NCBI RefSeq assembly: GCF_001612965.1
Contig: NZ_BDBL01000023.1
Coordinates: forward strand, 1-64,000
Direction of reading: 5' to 3'
Source of the DNA: Nocardia kruczakiae NBRC 101016
GTDB taxonomy: Bacteria > Actinomycetota > Actinomycetes > Mycobacteriales > Mycobacteriaceae
DNA: 64,000 bases
Below the pieces are notes generated by a model, which had not been told where the DNA came from, did not search any database, and saw nothing but the letters and a program-made list of their open reading frames with translations. Numbering within the stretch: position 1 is the stretch's first letter; each line of letters begins with the position of its first letter. Made by a program: the position numbers and the translations under genes. Below, one piece after another: positions 31,801 to 41,000 of this stretch.

Positions 31801-33525
31801 CACTACCTGACCAACTGCACCGATATCCAGATCAAGATGGCCCAGGGCGCCAAGCCCGGTGAGGGCGGTCAGCTGCCCGCGCACAAGGTGTACCCGTGGG
31901 TCGCCGAGGTGCGGCACTCGACGCCGGGTGTCGGCCTGATCTCGCCGCCGCCGCACCACGACATCTACTCGATCGAGGATCTGGCCCAGCTGATCCACGA
32001 CCTGAAGAACGCGAATCCGCAGGCTCGGATTCACGTGAAACTTGTCGCGGAGCCCGGTGTCGGCACCGTCGCCGCGGGTGTTTCCAAGGCCCACGCCGAT
32101 GTCGTGCTGATCTCCGGCCACGACGGTGGTACCGGTGCCTCGCCGCTGACCTCGCTGAAGCACGCGGGCGGCCCCTGGGAGCTCGGCCTGGCCGAGACCC
32201 AGCAGACGCTGCTGCTCAACGGTCTGCGTGACCGCATCGTGGTGCAGGTCGACGGCCAGATGAAGACCGGCCGCGATGTGCTGATCGGCGCGCTGCTCGG
32301 TGCCGAGGAGTACGGTTTCGCGACCGCTCCGCTGGTGGTCTCCGGCTGCGTCATGATGCGCGTCTGCCATCTCGACACCTGCCCGGTCGGCGTCGCGACC
32401 CAGAACCCGGTACTGCGTCAGCGCTTCACCGGTAAGCCCGAATTCGTCGAGAACTTCTTCATGTTCATCGCCGAAGAGGTGCGGGAGCTGCTGGCCTCGC
32501 TGGGTCTGCGCACGCTCGACGAGGCCATCGGCCGGGTCGACCTGCTCGACACCACCAAGGCCAAGGAGCACTGGAAGGCGAGCAAGCTGGATCTGTCGCC
32601 GATCCTCGACGATGTCGAGACGGCGTTCATGTACCAGGACCGCCGCAACACCAAGACTCAGGACCACGGCCTGGACAAGGCGCTGGACAACCAGCTCATC
32701 GCCCAGGCGGCGGATGCGCTCGAGCGCGGCAAGCCGGTCAAGTTCGAGACCAAGATCACGAACGTGAACCGCACGGTCGGCACCATGCTCGGCCACGAGG
32801 TGACCAAGCTCTACGGTGGCGCCGGCCTGCCCGACGACACCATCGACATCACCTTCACCGGTTCGGCGGGCAACAGCTTCGGCGCGTTCGTCCCGGCGGG
32901 TATCACCCTGCGGGTGTTCGGTGATGCCAACGACTATGTGGGCAAGGGTCTTTCGGGCGGGCACCTGGTGGTGCGGCCGTCGCTGAACGCGCCGGAGTCC
33001 TTCGTCGCCGAAGAGAACATCATCGCGGGCAACGTGATCCTGTTCGGCGCCACCAGCGGTGAGGCGTTCATCCGCGGTGTGGTCGGCGAGCGGTTCTGCG
33101 TGCGCAACTCGGGCGCCACCGCGGTGGTCGAGGGCGTGGGTGATCACGGCTGCGAGTACATGACCGGTGGCCGAGTGGTGATCCTCGGCGAGACCGGCCG
33201 GAACTTCGGTGCCGGTATGTCGGGCGGTATCGCCTACATCTACAACCCGAACGGCACGTTCGAAGCCAACCTCAACACCGAGCTGGTGGATATCGAACAG
33301 CTCGAGGGCGAGGACTTCACCTGGCTGCGCGACGTGGTCGCGAGCCATCGCGAGGCGACGGGTTCGGCGGTGGCCGAACGCATCCTGAGCGATTGGTCGC
33401 AGCAGGTGAACCACTTCGTGAAGGTTATGCCTCGCGACTACAAGAAGGTACTGCTCGCTATCTCCGAGGCTGAGAAGGCCGGGCGGGATGTCGACGAGGC
33501 GATCATGGAGGCCGCACGTGGGTGA
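28837..33525 (+). CDS. gltB: glutamate synthase (NADPH) large subunit
   Basis: Makes two glutamates from glutamine and 2-oxoglutarate. 1562 residues in canonical order: class II amidotransferase with nucleophile Cys33 in NEHDSCGVAF (the preceding residues are probably cleaved); a central domain; the FMN-binding synthase domain (AHKVYPWVAEVRHSTPGVGL; HDGGTGASPL); the 3Fe-4S site CHLDTCPVGVATQ; and a C-terminal beta-helix with Gly repeats (GGRVVILGETGRNFGAGMSGG). The ATG at 28837 follows GCAGAGG. A later ATG (codon 13) is possible. The gene overlaps gltD by eight bases, so the subunits are translationally coupled. Confidence 0.98.
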   Translation: MTQLPGHRGEPRMGHRSPGRTGLYDPANEHDSCGVAFVVDMHGRRSRDIVDKAITALLNLEHRGAAGAEPNSGDGAGILIQLPDAFFRATLAESGAAFELPPEGSYATGIAFLPQARREAARACYRVEKIVKEEGLAVLGWREVPIDESSLGALSRDAMPTFRQLFIASPADAAEQLSGMDLERRAYVVRKRVEHELGKQGAGEGAVGRETVYFPSLSGQTFVYKGMFTTPQLRAFYLDLQDDRVESALGIVHSRFSTNTFPSWPLAHPFRRVAHNGEINTVTGNENWMRAREALLNSEIFGTDSEGNNRLEKIFPVCTPGASDTARFDEVLELLHLGGRSLPHAVLMMIPEAWERHESMDPAQRAFYRYHSMLMEPWDGPASVCFTDGTVVGAVLDRNGLRPSRIWVTEDGLVVMASEVGVLDIEPSKVVRKARLQPGRMFLVDTSQGRIISDDEIKSQLAAEQPYQEWLDEGIIKLAELPDRPHEHMSHDRVLIRQQIFGYSTEELSLLISPMAKTGGEALGSMGTDTPIAVLSSRPRLLFDYFAQLFAQVTNPPLDAIREEVVTSLRSTIGPEADLLHPGPESCRHITLTQPILDNDELAKLVHINDDGSRPELRSVVVRGLYSVKKGGKGLRKALEAINAQVSAAIDGGARIIVLSDRESNEKLAPIPSLLLTASVHHHLVRERTRTKVGLVIEAGDAREVHHMAMLVGFGAAAINPYMAFESIEDMLERGALEMPGSTGDKAADYAAAVKNYNKAAGKGVLKVMSKMGISTIASYRGAQLFQVVGLSQELCDQYFTGLTSPLDGIGLDDIAAEVAARHRVAFLENRTERAHRELEIGGEYQWRREGEFHLFNPDTVFKLQHATRSGQYSIFKEYTKLVDDQSERLASLRGLFKFKTEGRHAIPVEEVEPASEIVKRFSTGAMSYGSISAEAHETLAIAMNRLGGRSNSGEGGESPARFEPEDNGDWRRSAIKQVASGRFGVTAHYLTNCTDIQIKMAQGAKPGEGGQLPAHKVYPWVAEVRHSTPGVGLISPPPHHDIYSIEDLAQLIHDLKNANPQARIHVKLVAEPGVGTVAAGVSKAHADVVLISGHDGGTGASPLTSLKHAGGPWELGLAETQQTLLLNGLRDRIVVQVDGQMKTGRDVLIGALLGAEEYGFATAPLVVSGCVMMRVCHLDTCPVGVATQNPVLRQRFTGKPEFVENFFMFIAEEVRELLASLGLRTLDEAIGRVDLLDTTKAKEHWKASKLDLSPILDDVETAFMYQDRRNTKTQDHGLDKALDNQLIAQAADALERGKPVKFETKITNVNRTVGTMLGHEVTKLYGGAGLPDDTIDITFTGSAGNSFGAFVPAGITLRVFGDANDYVGKGLSGGHLVVRPSLNAPESFVAEENIIAGNVILFGATSGEAFIRGVVGERFCVRNSGATAVVEGVGDHGCEYMTGGRVVILGETGRNFGAGMSGGIAYIYNPNGTFEANLNTELVDIEQLEGEDFTWLRDVVASHREATGSAVAERILSDWSQQVNHFVKVMPRDYKKVLLAISEAEKAGRDVDEAIMEAARG

Positions 33526-34987
33526 TCCACAGGGATTTCTGAAGCACACCAAGCGGGAGCTGCCCACCCGCCGTCCGGTTCCGCTGCGACTGATGGACTG
33601 GAAAGAGGTCTACGAGGAGAACTACTCCCACCAGACCCTGCAGACCCAGGCCAGCCGCTGCATGGACTGCGGTATCCCGTTCTGCCACAACGGCTGCCCG
33701 CTGGGGAACCTGATTCCCGAGTGGAACGACCTGGTGTACCGGGATCGCTGGCGCGAGGGCATCGACCGTCTGCACGCGACCAACAACTTCCCGGAGTTCA
33801 CCGGGCGGCTGTGCCCGGCGCCGTGTGAGGCGTCGTGTGTGCTCGGCATCAATCAGGATCCGGTCACCATCAAGCAGGTCGAGGTCGAGCTCATCGAGAA
33901 CGCCTTCGACGAGGGCTGGGTGCAGCCGGTCTATCCGACCCGCCTGACCGGTAAGAAGATCGCGGTCGTGGGTTCGGGTCCGGCCGGTCTGGCCGCGGCC
34001 CAGCAGCTGACCCGCGCCGGCCACACCGTCACGGTGTTCGAGCGCGACGACCGTATCGGCGGTCTGCTGCGCTACGGCATTCCGGAATTCAAGATGGAGA
34101 AGCGCTTCATCGACCGCCGCCTGGCGCAGATGGAGGCCGAGGGCACCATCTTCAAGGCGGGCGTGAACGTCGGTGTCGACATCACCGCCGAGCAGCTGCG
34201 CGAGCAGTTCGACGCGGTGGTCCTCGCCGGTGGTTCCACCATCGCCCGGGACCTGCCGATTCCGGGTCGCGATCTGGACGGCATCCACCAGGCGATGGAA
34301 TTCCTCCCGCTGGCCAACCGCGTTCAGCTGGGCGATCCGGTCGCCGACGAGGAGGGCCTGCCGCGGATTCACGCCAAGGGCAAGAAGGTCGTCATCATCG
34401 GTGGCGGTGACACCGGCGCCGACTGCCTGGGCACCTCGCACCGGCAGGGGGCGGCCAGCATCCACCAGTTCGAGATCATGCCGAAGCCGCCGGCCGAGCG
34501 GGCCGAGTCGACCCCGTGGCCGACCTACCCGCTGATGTTCCGGGTCTCCTCGGCGCACGAAGAGGGCGGCGAGCGCGTCTTCTCGGTGAACACCGAGCGG
34601 TTCATCGGCGAGGACGGCAAGGTGACCGGACTGCAGGCGCACGAGGTCCGCAACGTCAACGGCCGCTTCGAGAAGGTCGAGGGCACCGACTTCACTCTGG
34701 AGGCCGATCTGGTCCTGCTGGCGATGGGCTTCGTCGGCCCGCAGAAGCCGGGTCTGCTCGAGGATCTCGGCGTGGGCTACGACCAGCGCGGCAACGTCAA
34801 GCGTGGTAAGGACTTCCAGACCACCGTTCCCGGCGTCTTCGTCGCCGGCGATATGGGGCGTGGGCAGTCGCTGATCGTGTGGGCCATCGCCGAGGGCCGG
34901 GCCGCCGCGTCGGCGGTGGACCAGCACCTCGAGGGCGAGACCGCGCTGCCGGCGCCGATCGCTCCGACGGCGGTCGCCCAGCGCTGA
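33518..34987 (+). CDS. gltD: glutamate synthase (NADPH) small subunit
   Basis: Flavoprotein that passes electrons from NADPH to GltB. 489 residues. The N-terminal domain has two 4Fe-4S cysteine sets (CMDCGIPFCHNGCPLGN and CPAPCEASCVLG). An FAD-binding Rossmann motif GSGPAGLAAAQQL and an NADPH-binding GGGDTGADCLG follow, with a C-terminal GVFVAGDMGRGQSL for FAD. The GTG at 33518 gives MGDPQGFLKHTKRELPTR, matching the mycobacterial start and length (488). It lies inside the gltB end, and a strong terminator follows. Confidence 0.98.
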   Translation: MGDPQGFLKHTKRELPTRRPVPLRLMDWKEVYEENYSHQTLQTQASRCMDCGIPFCHNGCPLGNLIPEWNDLVYRDRWREGIDRLHATNNFPEFTGRLCPAPCEASCVLGINQDPVTIKQVEVELIENAFDEGWVQPVYPTRLTGKKIAVVGSGPAGLAAAQQLTRAGHTVTVFERDDRIGGLLRYGIPEFKMEKRFIDRRLAQMEAEGTIFKAGVNVGVDITAEQLREQFDAVVLAGGSTIARDLPIPGRDLDGIHQAMEFLPLANRVQLGDPVADEEGLPRIHAKGKKVVIIGGGDTGADCLGTSHRQGAASIHQFEIMPKPPAERAESTPWPTYPLMFRVSSAHEEGGERVFSVNTERFIGEDGKVTGLQAHEVRNVNGRFEKVEGTDFTLEADLVLLAMGFVGPQKPGLLEDLGVGYDQRGNVKRGKDFQTTVPGVFVAGDMGRGQSLIVWAIAEGRAAASAVDQHLEGETALPAPIAPTAVAQR

Positions 34988-35000
34988 ACCTGAAATCACC

Positions 35001-35040
35001 GGCGTCCACGGGCTTTCGAGCCCGTGGGCGCCTGTTTTTT
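35001..35040 (+). terminator. intrinsic terminator of gltBD
   Basis: GGCG-t-CCACGGGCT / loop TTCG / AGCCCGTGG-g-CGCC, followed by TGTTTTTT. Classic form. Confidence 0.92.
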
Positions 35041-35333
35041 CGCTCTGTAGTGCGGAAACTTGTACCCGAGTCTCAAACATCGGAAATCGGACGGGATTTC
35101 GAGCTCGGATGGCAGTTCCTCGATGTCGCCGTTATCCTGAGCACCGGTATGTCGTAAATGCTCTTGGTCCGTGTCCGGACTCGTTGTCGCGAGGTCGTCT
35201 CGCTGCCGCGCGTCACGGAGGCGGGCGGTTTTTGCTTCGCCGGGAATTTACCGCGCGGCAATGTGGCGGCGGCATCATCAGCGGCGAATACATATCAGGA
35301 GCCCCGGCGAGGGCTGGCTTGAACTGGAGCAGC
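35041..35333. other. non-coding stretch before the cutinase gene
   Basis: 293 bases. The cutinase frame is open back to 35109, but the upstream part has no signal-peptide or family character. It presumably holds the cutinase promoter; no convincing -10/-35 pair stands out. Confidence 0.5.
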
Positions 35334-36257
35334 ATGCGGTTGAAGAAGGTTGTCGCGGCCGCCGGGGCGGCAGTCGCGGTACTGGCTGGTATGGCAGTGT
35401 CGGGTACCGCGATCGGAAGCGGTTCCGCGAGTGCGGATCCCGGATGTCCGAGCCTGTATGTCGTCGCTATTCCGGGCACCTGGGAAACCGGTGACCACAA
35501 GCCCGATCACATGGTCGGCCCCGGCATGCTGTCCGGTGTGACCCGCGGCCTGCCGAGTTCGACGGACGTCGACTACGTCAGCTACGCCGCGACCGCCTTC
35601 CCGTGGGAGGGCGATGTCTACGGCGCCTCCAAGAAGGAAGCGACCGACAACGCACGCGGCCTCATCCAGGGGATGGCGGCCCGCTGCGCCGGTACGCATT
35701 ACGCGATCGTCGGCTACAGCCAGGGTGCGGATGCCGCGGGCGATCTGGCGGCCGAGATCGGCACCGGTCTGGGCGTCGTTCCGCCGGACCGCGTTTCGGG
35801 TGTCGGCCTGATCTCCGATCCGCGCCGTTCGCCCACCGACGTCCAGGTCGGCCCGGTGGTCGGCGGCGCCGGCGCCGGTGGTCCGCGCGTCGGTGGATTC
35901 GGCTTCCTCAGCGACCGGGTACGCACCATCTGCGCGGCCGGTGATCTGTACTGCTCCACCGAGGACACCGACTACGTCACCCGCTTCGCCGGCTTCCTGG
36001 CGCAGGCCTCCGGGGCGAGCGCGGCCAACCTGTGGCGCTACCAGCTCGAGGCGGGTTCGATCATCGGCGATCTGATGGCGCACGGCGGTGTCGCGGCTCT
36101 GCAGTCGCAGCTCACCGACGACGCCAACCAGCAGCGGGTCGAACAGCTCGAGCACTTCTACCAGTCCGGCACCCACACCTCCTACGGCAGCTATTCGGTG
36201 GGCGGCGGTCAGACCGCGATCTCCTGGATGCACAACTGGATCGCCGGAATGGCATGA
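35334..36257 (+). CDS. secreted cutinase-like esterase/lipase
   Basis: Exported serine esterase of the cutinase family, 307 residues. The signal peptide (MRLKKVVAAAGAAVAVLAGMAVSG..ASA) is cleaved near residue 35. The mature protein starts DPGCPSLYVV, with the first cutinase Cys. The nucleophile is in GYSQGAD, a second Cys pair flanks CAAGDLYCSTEDTDY (the acid is in this segment), and the family His would lie in the C-terminal part. Mycolic-acid actinomycetes carry several such enzymes acting on lipid esters, including envelope phospholipases. ATG 35334 has GGAG seven bases upstream. Confidence 0.9.
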   Translation: MRLKKVVAAAGAAVAVLAGMAVSGTAIGSGSASADPGCPSLYVVAIPGTWETGDHKPDHMVGPGMLSGVTRGLPSSTDVDYVSYAATAFPWEGDVYGASKKEATDNARGLIQGMAARCAGTHYAIVGYSQGADAAGDLAAEIGTGLGVVPPDRVSGVGLISDPRRSPTDVQVGPVVGGAGAGGPRVGGFGFLSDRVRTICAAGDLYCSTEDTDYVTRFAGFLAQASGASAANLWRYQLEAGSIIGDLMAHGGVAALQSQLTDDANQQRVEQLEHFYQSGTHTSYGSYSVGGGQTAISWMHNWIAGMA

Positions 36258-36274
36258 GCCGGTGATCCACCCGT

Positions 36275-36307
36275 GAGGGCCACCCCGCGTCGAGCGGGGT
36301 GGCCCTC
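36275..36307. terminator. bidirectional terminator hairpin
   Basis: GAGGGCCACCCCGC (36275-36288), loop GTCGA, GCGGGGTGGCCCTC (36294-36307): a 14-bp perfect stem between convergent genes, without a T run. Confidence 0.8.
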
Positions 36308-36310
36308 GTC

Positions 36311-36342
36311 GTTTCCGGGATCAGCCGTTTCCGGGATCAGCC
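36311..36342. repeat. 16-bp tandem duplication at a gene's stop codon
   Basis: GTTTCCGGGATCAGCC occurs twice without a gap (36311-36326, 36327-36342). The second copy carries the stop of the minus-strand secreted-protein gene. Confidence 0.9.
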
Positions 36343-36651
36343 GGCGGAACCGGTCGGCGGGAGCTGGGGCAGCTGCGGCGCGGGAGCCGGCTGGTTCTCC
36401 GGTCCGCGGTCCCGATCCCCGCGGTTGTCGCCGCGGTGGTCGCCGTCGGGCCCGCGGTGGTCACCGTCGTGATCGCGGTCGCCGGGGTGGTTGTCACGGT
36501 CGATGGCGACCGCGCTGGGTGCGTTGGCGGGGGTGTCGGCGAAGGCCGGCACGGCGAGCGCGGACAGGGGAACGACGACGAGCGCACCGGCGACGGCGAC
36601 GCGGGTCACGAGACGGCGGGTGCGGTTCTTCGGCTTCGCGGTGGTCTGCAA
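36337..36651 (-). CDS. small secreted Asp/His/Arg-rich protein
   Basis: 104-residue predicted exported protein of unknown function. A basic N-terminus (KPKNRTRRLVTR) and a hydrophobic core end at AVPAFA, a clear signal-peptidase I site, followed by DTPANAPSAV. The mature part is dominated by repeats of D, H, R and G (DRDHDGDHRGPDGDHRGD), then a Pro/Gln tail. Such acidic-His runs commonly bind divalent metals (inference). It starts with TTG, eight bases after AAAGG, exactly like its neighbour at 36898-37194. The two share signal peptide and DTP mature start and are paralogues. Confidence 0.75.
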   Translation of the reverse strand: MQTTAKPKNRTRRLVTRVAVAGALVVVPLSALAVPAFADTPANAPSAVAIDRDNHPGDRDHDGDHRGPDGDHRGDNRGDRDRGPENQPAPAPQLPQLPPTGSAG

Positions 36652-36849
36652 GGTTTCGGCCTTTCGTCTGCGAATATGGAGCCGCGCTGTCGATTTCGGG
36701 CCGGTCGGCCCGGCGGCTCACGAGTACATCGAAACGCCCTCGGCTGGGTCAGCGATGTCCGCGAACTGTGAATGAACTTTGAAGCGACCGGTCACCGTTC
36801 CGCGGATCCCGGTCAGGCCCAATGGTTTCGCCCCCCCACACACAGCAAC

Positions 36850-36879
36850 GAGGGCCGCTCCCGAAAAGGAGCGGCCCTC
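36850..36879. terminator. terminator hairpin between the two secreted-protein genes
   Basis: GAGGGCCGCTCC, loop CGAAAA, GGAGCGGCCCTC: a 12-bp perfect stem just downstream of the minus-strand gene ending at 36898. It implies the two paralogues are separately transcribed. Bases 36652-36849 then serve as upstream region for the second. Confidence 0.75.
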
Positions 36880-36897
36880 GTATGCCGTGGCGGTCGA

Positions 36898-37194
36898 TCA
36901 GCCGAACGAGCCGGTGGGAGGCGGTCCGGGGAGGAAGCCGCCGGGACCGCCGGGCAGGAAACCGTCGGGGCCGCCGGGCAGGAAACCGCCCGGGCCCGGC
37001 TGCCAGGGGCCGTGATCGTGATCGTGGTGATGACGCCACCCGTCGTGGTCGTGGTCGTGCCAGTCGACGGGGGCGGCGGAGGGGGTGTCGGCGAAGGCGG
37101 GAACGGCGACCGCCGCCACGGGGGCGGCGGCGACGGCGCCGGCGACGGCGATGCGGGCGATCAGCCTGCGGCGCGAAGAACTCTTGGAGAGCAA
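36898..37194 (-). CDS. small secreted His/Asp-rich protein (paralogue)
   Basis: 98-residue predicted exported protein. The signal peptide (basic SKSSSRRRLIAR, then a long Ala/Val core) ends at AVPAFA before DTPSAAP, as in the neighbour. The mature part has a dense His/Asp cluster (WHDHDHDGWRHHHDHDHG), a strong candidate metal-binding site, then four tandem FLPGGP-type repeats. The start is taken as TTG 37194, seven bases after AAAGG; the frame is open to GTG 37218 without a ribosome site. Function unknown; the tail could serve in protein-protein or wall contact. Confidence 0.72.
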   Translation of the reverse strand: MLSKSSSRRRLIARIAVAGAVAAAPVAAVAVPAFADTPSAAPVDWHDHDHDGWRHHHDHDHGPWQPGPGGFLPGGPDGFLPGGPGGFLPGPPPTGSFG

Positions 37195-37317
37195 CGGATT
37201 ACCTTTCACTCGGAACACGGGCCGTCGTGCGGGGGCCCATGGTCACTCATCGAACGACTCGACCCTGGGATGGACGAGCGATCGCGCTGGTAATCGGCTG
37301 TGAATTGTGGCGGCTGT

Positions 37318-37947
37318 TCAGTCCACCGGCAGATTGCGCGGCAACAGTTCCCAGACGTGGCTGTTCTCGTTCACCGTCGCCGCGGTCCGGGTCCCGCTGC
37401 GCGAGAAGAGCACCCGGGTGATCGAGCAGTAGTCGATCGGAAAGGTCAGCGGCCGTTGCAGGCCGAGGACGTCCTGCAGCAGTACGTTGATCACCCCGCC
37501 GTGCGCGAAGGCGACGACCGTATCGGCCGGTTCGGCGGCCGCGACGATATCGGCGATCGTGCCCAGTACCCGGGCCACGAACGCGGGACCGTCGATCTGT
37601 TCGGGCAGATGTCCGGCCTTGATCCGGTCGTAGGTGGCGCGGAAGTCGCGCTTGGCGTCCTCGATCGGGATGTAGGCGGGTAGGTCGCGGTCGTATTCGG
37701 CCAGCCCGTCGAGCACCTCGACCGGCAGTCCCAGCTTCTCGGCCGTCGGCGCGGCGGTATCGCGGGCCCGCCGCTGCGGACTGCTCACCACCCGCGCGAT
37801 GCGATGCTCGCCCCCCGCGAAGCGGGCGATCACCGCGGGTACCCGCCGGGCCTGTTCGACACCCAGTTCGGTGAGTTCGGGATCGGCGGGACCGGAGGTG
37901 GTCAGTACCCGACCGGGCTGGGCGTGACGCACGAGAACAAGCTGCAC
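37318..37947 (-). CDS. histidine phosphatase family protein (phosphoglycerate mutase-like)
   Basis: Predicted cytosolic phosphatase, 209 residues. The catalytic His lies in the N-terminal LVLVRHAQPGR motif; SSPQRRARDTAA supplies the phosphate-binding Arg; the second His is in VVAFAHGGVINVLL. These define the branch-1 histidine phosphatases. Substrate unknown; cofactor-independent small-molecule or protein phosphatases are both possible. GTG start. It lies 70 bases downstream of the lysX stop on the same strand and could be its operon partner. Confidence 0.9.
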   Translation of the reverse strand: MQLVLVRHAQPGRVLTTSGPADPELTELGVEQARRVPAVIARFAGGEHRIARVVSSPQRRARDTAAPTAEKLGLPVEVLDGLAEYDRDLPAYIPIEDAKRDFRATYDRIKAGHLPEQIDGPAFVARVLGTIADIVAAAEPADTVVAFAHGGVINVLLQDVLGLQRPLTFPIDYCSITRVLFSRSGTRTAATVNENSHVWELLPRNLPVD

Positions 37948-38016
37948 GGATCTACTGTGCCGGACGCCGGTTCCCGGTTCGCGAACGGGTGCGCGCCTCG
38001 GACGCCGTAGGTGCGG

Positions 38017-41000
38017 TCAGCGTCCGTCGCCTTGGCCGGTGCGCGGTTTGACCAGCGGGAACGGCAGGGTTTCGCGGATGCTGCGCCCGGTGATCAGCAT
38101 GACCACGCGGTCCACGCCCACACCCAGGCCACCGGTCGGCGGCATCGCGAATTCCAGCGCCTCGAGGAAATCCTCGTCCAGCTCCATGGCCTCCGGGTCG
38201 CCGCCCGCGGCCAGCAGCGACTGTTCGGTCAGGCGGCGGCGCTGTTCGATCGGATTGGTCAATTCGCTGTAGGCGGTGCCGAGTTCGACACCCCACGCCA
38301 CCAGATCCCAGCGTTCGGCGACGCCGTCGATGCGCCGATGCGCGCGGGTCAGCGGTGAGACGGAGGTCGGGAAGTCGATGTAGAAGGTCGGTTCCTGGGT
38401 CCGGTCCTCGACGAGGTGCTCGTACATCTCGAGCACGATCTGCCCGGCGTCCCAGCCCGGCTGATACGGCACCTCGACCTTGTCGCACAGCAATCGCAGC
38501 CGATCCACCGGGGTGTCGGGGGTGACCGTCTCGCCGACCGCTTCGGAGATGGCGCCGTGCACGGTGCGCACCGGCCAGTCGCCGGAGATGTCGACCTCGG
38601 TCAGCGTTCCGTCCGCATCCGGTCGCAGGGCGACGCAGGCGCCGTTGGCCGCGATCGCCGCATTCTGGATCAGCTGGCGGCACGCGTGCATCATCCGCTC
38701 GTAGTCACTGTGCGCCTCATAGGCTTCCAGAATCGTGAATTCCGGATTGTGGCTGTAGTCCACACCCTCGTTGCGGAACACCCGGCCCAGTTCGAAGACC
38801 TTCTCCATCCCGCCCACGCACAGCCGCTTGAGATACAGCTCCGGTGCGATGCGCAGATACAGGTCCAGGTCGTAGGCGTTGATGTGGGTGCGGAAGGGCG
38901 TGGCGTTGGCGCCGCCGTGCACCTGCTGCAGGACCGGCGTCTCGACCTCGAGGAAACCCCAGCCGTTCAACGTGTCCCGCAGCGACCGCACCACCGCACT
39001 GCGTTTGGCCAGCACCTCGCGCGCCTCGACGTTGATCGTCATATCGACGTAGCGCTGACGCACCCGCGCCTCGGGGTCGGCGAGTCCGCGCCACTTGTCC
39101 GGCAGCGGGTGCAGGCATTTGCCGATCATCCGCCAGTCCTGGGCGAGCAGCGACAGTTCGCCGCGGCGGCTGCTGCCGATCTGGCCGCTCACCTCGATCA
39201 GATCACCCAGGTCGAAGTACTCGCCGAACGAACTCGAGCGGCGCGCGCCGACCCGGTCCCGGTCGATGAGGATCTGGATGTCGCCGGACCAGTCGCGCAG
39301 TGCGGCGAAGGTGACGCCGCCGTGATCGCGGATCCGCAACAGCCGTCCACACACCCGCACCGTGGTGCCCTTGGGGGAGCGGCGGGCATCGGCGATCGAA
39401 TGGGTCGGGGCGTAGGCCACCGGGTAGGCGTCGATATCGGCCGATTCGAGCCGGCGCACCTTGTCCATCCGTACCCGCACCTGTTCGGGGCGGCGGGCGG
39501 CGGCCTGTTCGAGTTCCGAGGGCGGCGCCTCGGGCGGGCTGCCGTCGGCGTGCAGGCCCGTGAGGGTGGGCGGTACCGCGGAATGAAGACCGGTGTGCGC
39601 CGAGGCGTCCGGCTGCGTGCCGAAGCGCGGCAGGAAGCCCTCGGCCAGCGCGCCGGCGAACGCCACCCGCGGCAGCTGGCGGCGTTCCTCGAAGATGAGG
39701 AACCGCGGCACCCACTGCGGCTGATATTTCACATTCGACCGGTACAGCGCCTCGAGCTGCCACCAGCGGCTGAAGAACATCAGCACACTGCGCCACAGCC
39801 GCAGCACCGGGCCGGCGCCGATCCGGCCGCCCTCCTCGAACACCGAGCGGAACACCGCGAAGTTCAGCGAGACTCGGGTGATCCCGTACTGATCCGAGGT
39901 CAGCGCCAGCTGGGAAATCATGAATTCCATGATTCCGTTGGGGCCCTTGGGATCTCGTCGCATCACATCGAGCGAGACACCGCTGCGGCCCCACGGCACC
40001 AGCGAGAGCATGCCCCATACGCGGCCGTCGCGGTCGAGCGCCTCCACCAGCAGGCTGTCTCCGTCGAGCCGGTCGCCGAGCCGGCCCAGTGCCATCGAGA
40101 AGCCGCGTTCGGTTTCGGTGTCGCGCCACGAATCGGCGCGGGCGATCATCTGCGCCATCTCGTCCGGCGACAGTTCGCTGTGCCGGCGGACCCGGACGGT
40201 GAAACCCTGTTTGTGTAAACGGTTGGCGGCCTGGCGGACCTGCTTCATCTCGGGCCCGGCCAGCGAGAAGGAACGGGTGTCGAGAATCGCCTCGTCGCCC
40301 AGGCGCAGGGCGGACAGGCCCGCCCGGCGGTAGGCGGTGGCGCCGAGTTCACCCGCACCCATCACGGCCGGGGCCCAACCGTATTCGTCGGCCAGTCGCA
40401 ACCAGGCATCGATGGCCTGCGGCCACGCCTCCCGCACACCGATCGGATCGCCGGAGGCCAGGCAGACGCCGAGTTCGACGCGATAGGTGATAGCCGCTTT
40501 ACCGCTGGGCGCGAACACCACGGCCTTGTCGCGGCGAGTCGCGAAGTAGCCCAGCGAATCCTCGACGTCGGAGCGGGCGAGCAGGCCGCGCACCGCGGAC
40601 TCGTCCAGTCCGGTCATGGCGTTGGAGGCGCGCTGGGAGCGGAACAGCACCAGTGCCGCCGCCAGCAGCGCGATCGCACCGAACAGGCCGAGCAGCAGAT
40701 TCACCACGTGCGGGGGGTGCCCGTCGAAGTTGTTGTCCGCCACCAGAATTGTCGCGGTGACCCGCGAGACCGCCCACAGCGGCCGTTGCGCACCGCGCGG
40801 CAGGCTGCCGGGGAACAGTTCCACCAGCCCCCACCCGAGCAGACTGCTGATGATCAGCCCGCTGACCAGGACACCGAGCGCCTTCCACACCGCGCCCCGC
40901 CGCACCCGGGTGTAGAACTCCGGCCACGCCGCGATCATCAGGCCGATCACCGCCAGGTGGACGAACAGCGCGGCCAGCGCGTGCGGATCCTGTTCCTCGG

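Noticed and set aside
28885..33567. 1560-codon open frame antisense to gltB
   Set aside because: It mirrors the entire gltB gene. The sense protein matches glutamate synthase over its full length with all cofactor sites, and long antisense frames are expected in GC-rich coding DNA.
33503..35080. 525-codon frame antisense to gltD
   Set aside because: Shadow of gltD; no ribosome site or family features.
35109..35333. N-terminal extension of the cutinase
   Set aside because: It would place the signal peptide internally; ATG 35334 directly precedes a normal signal sequence.
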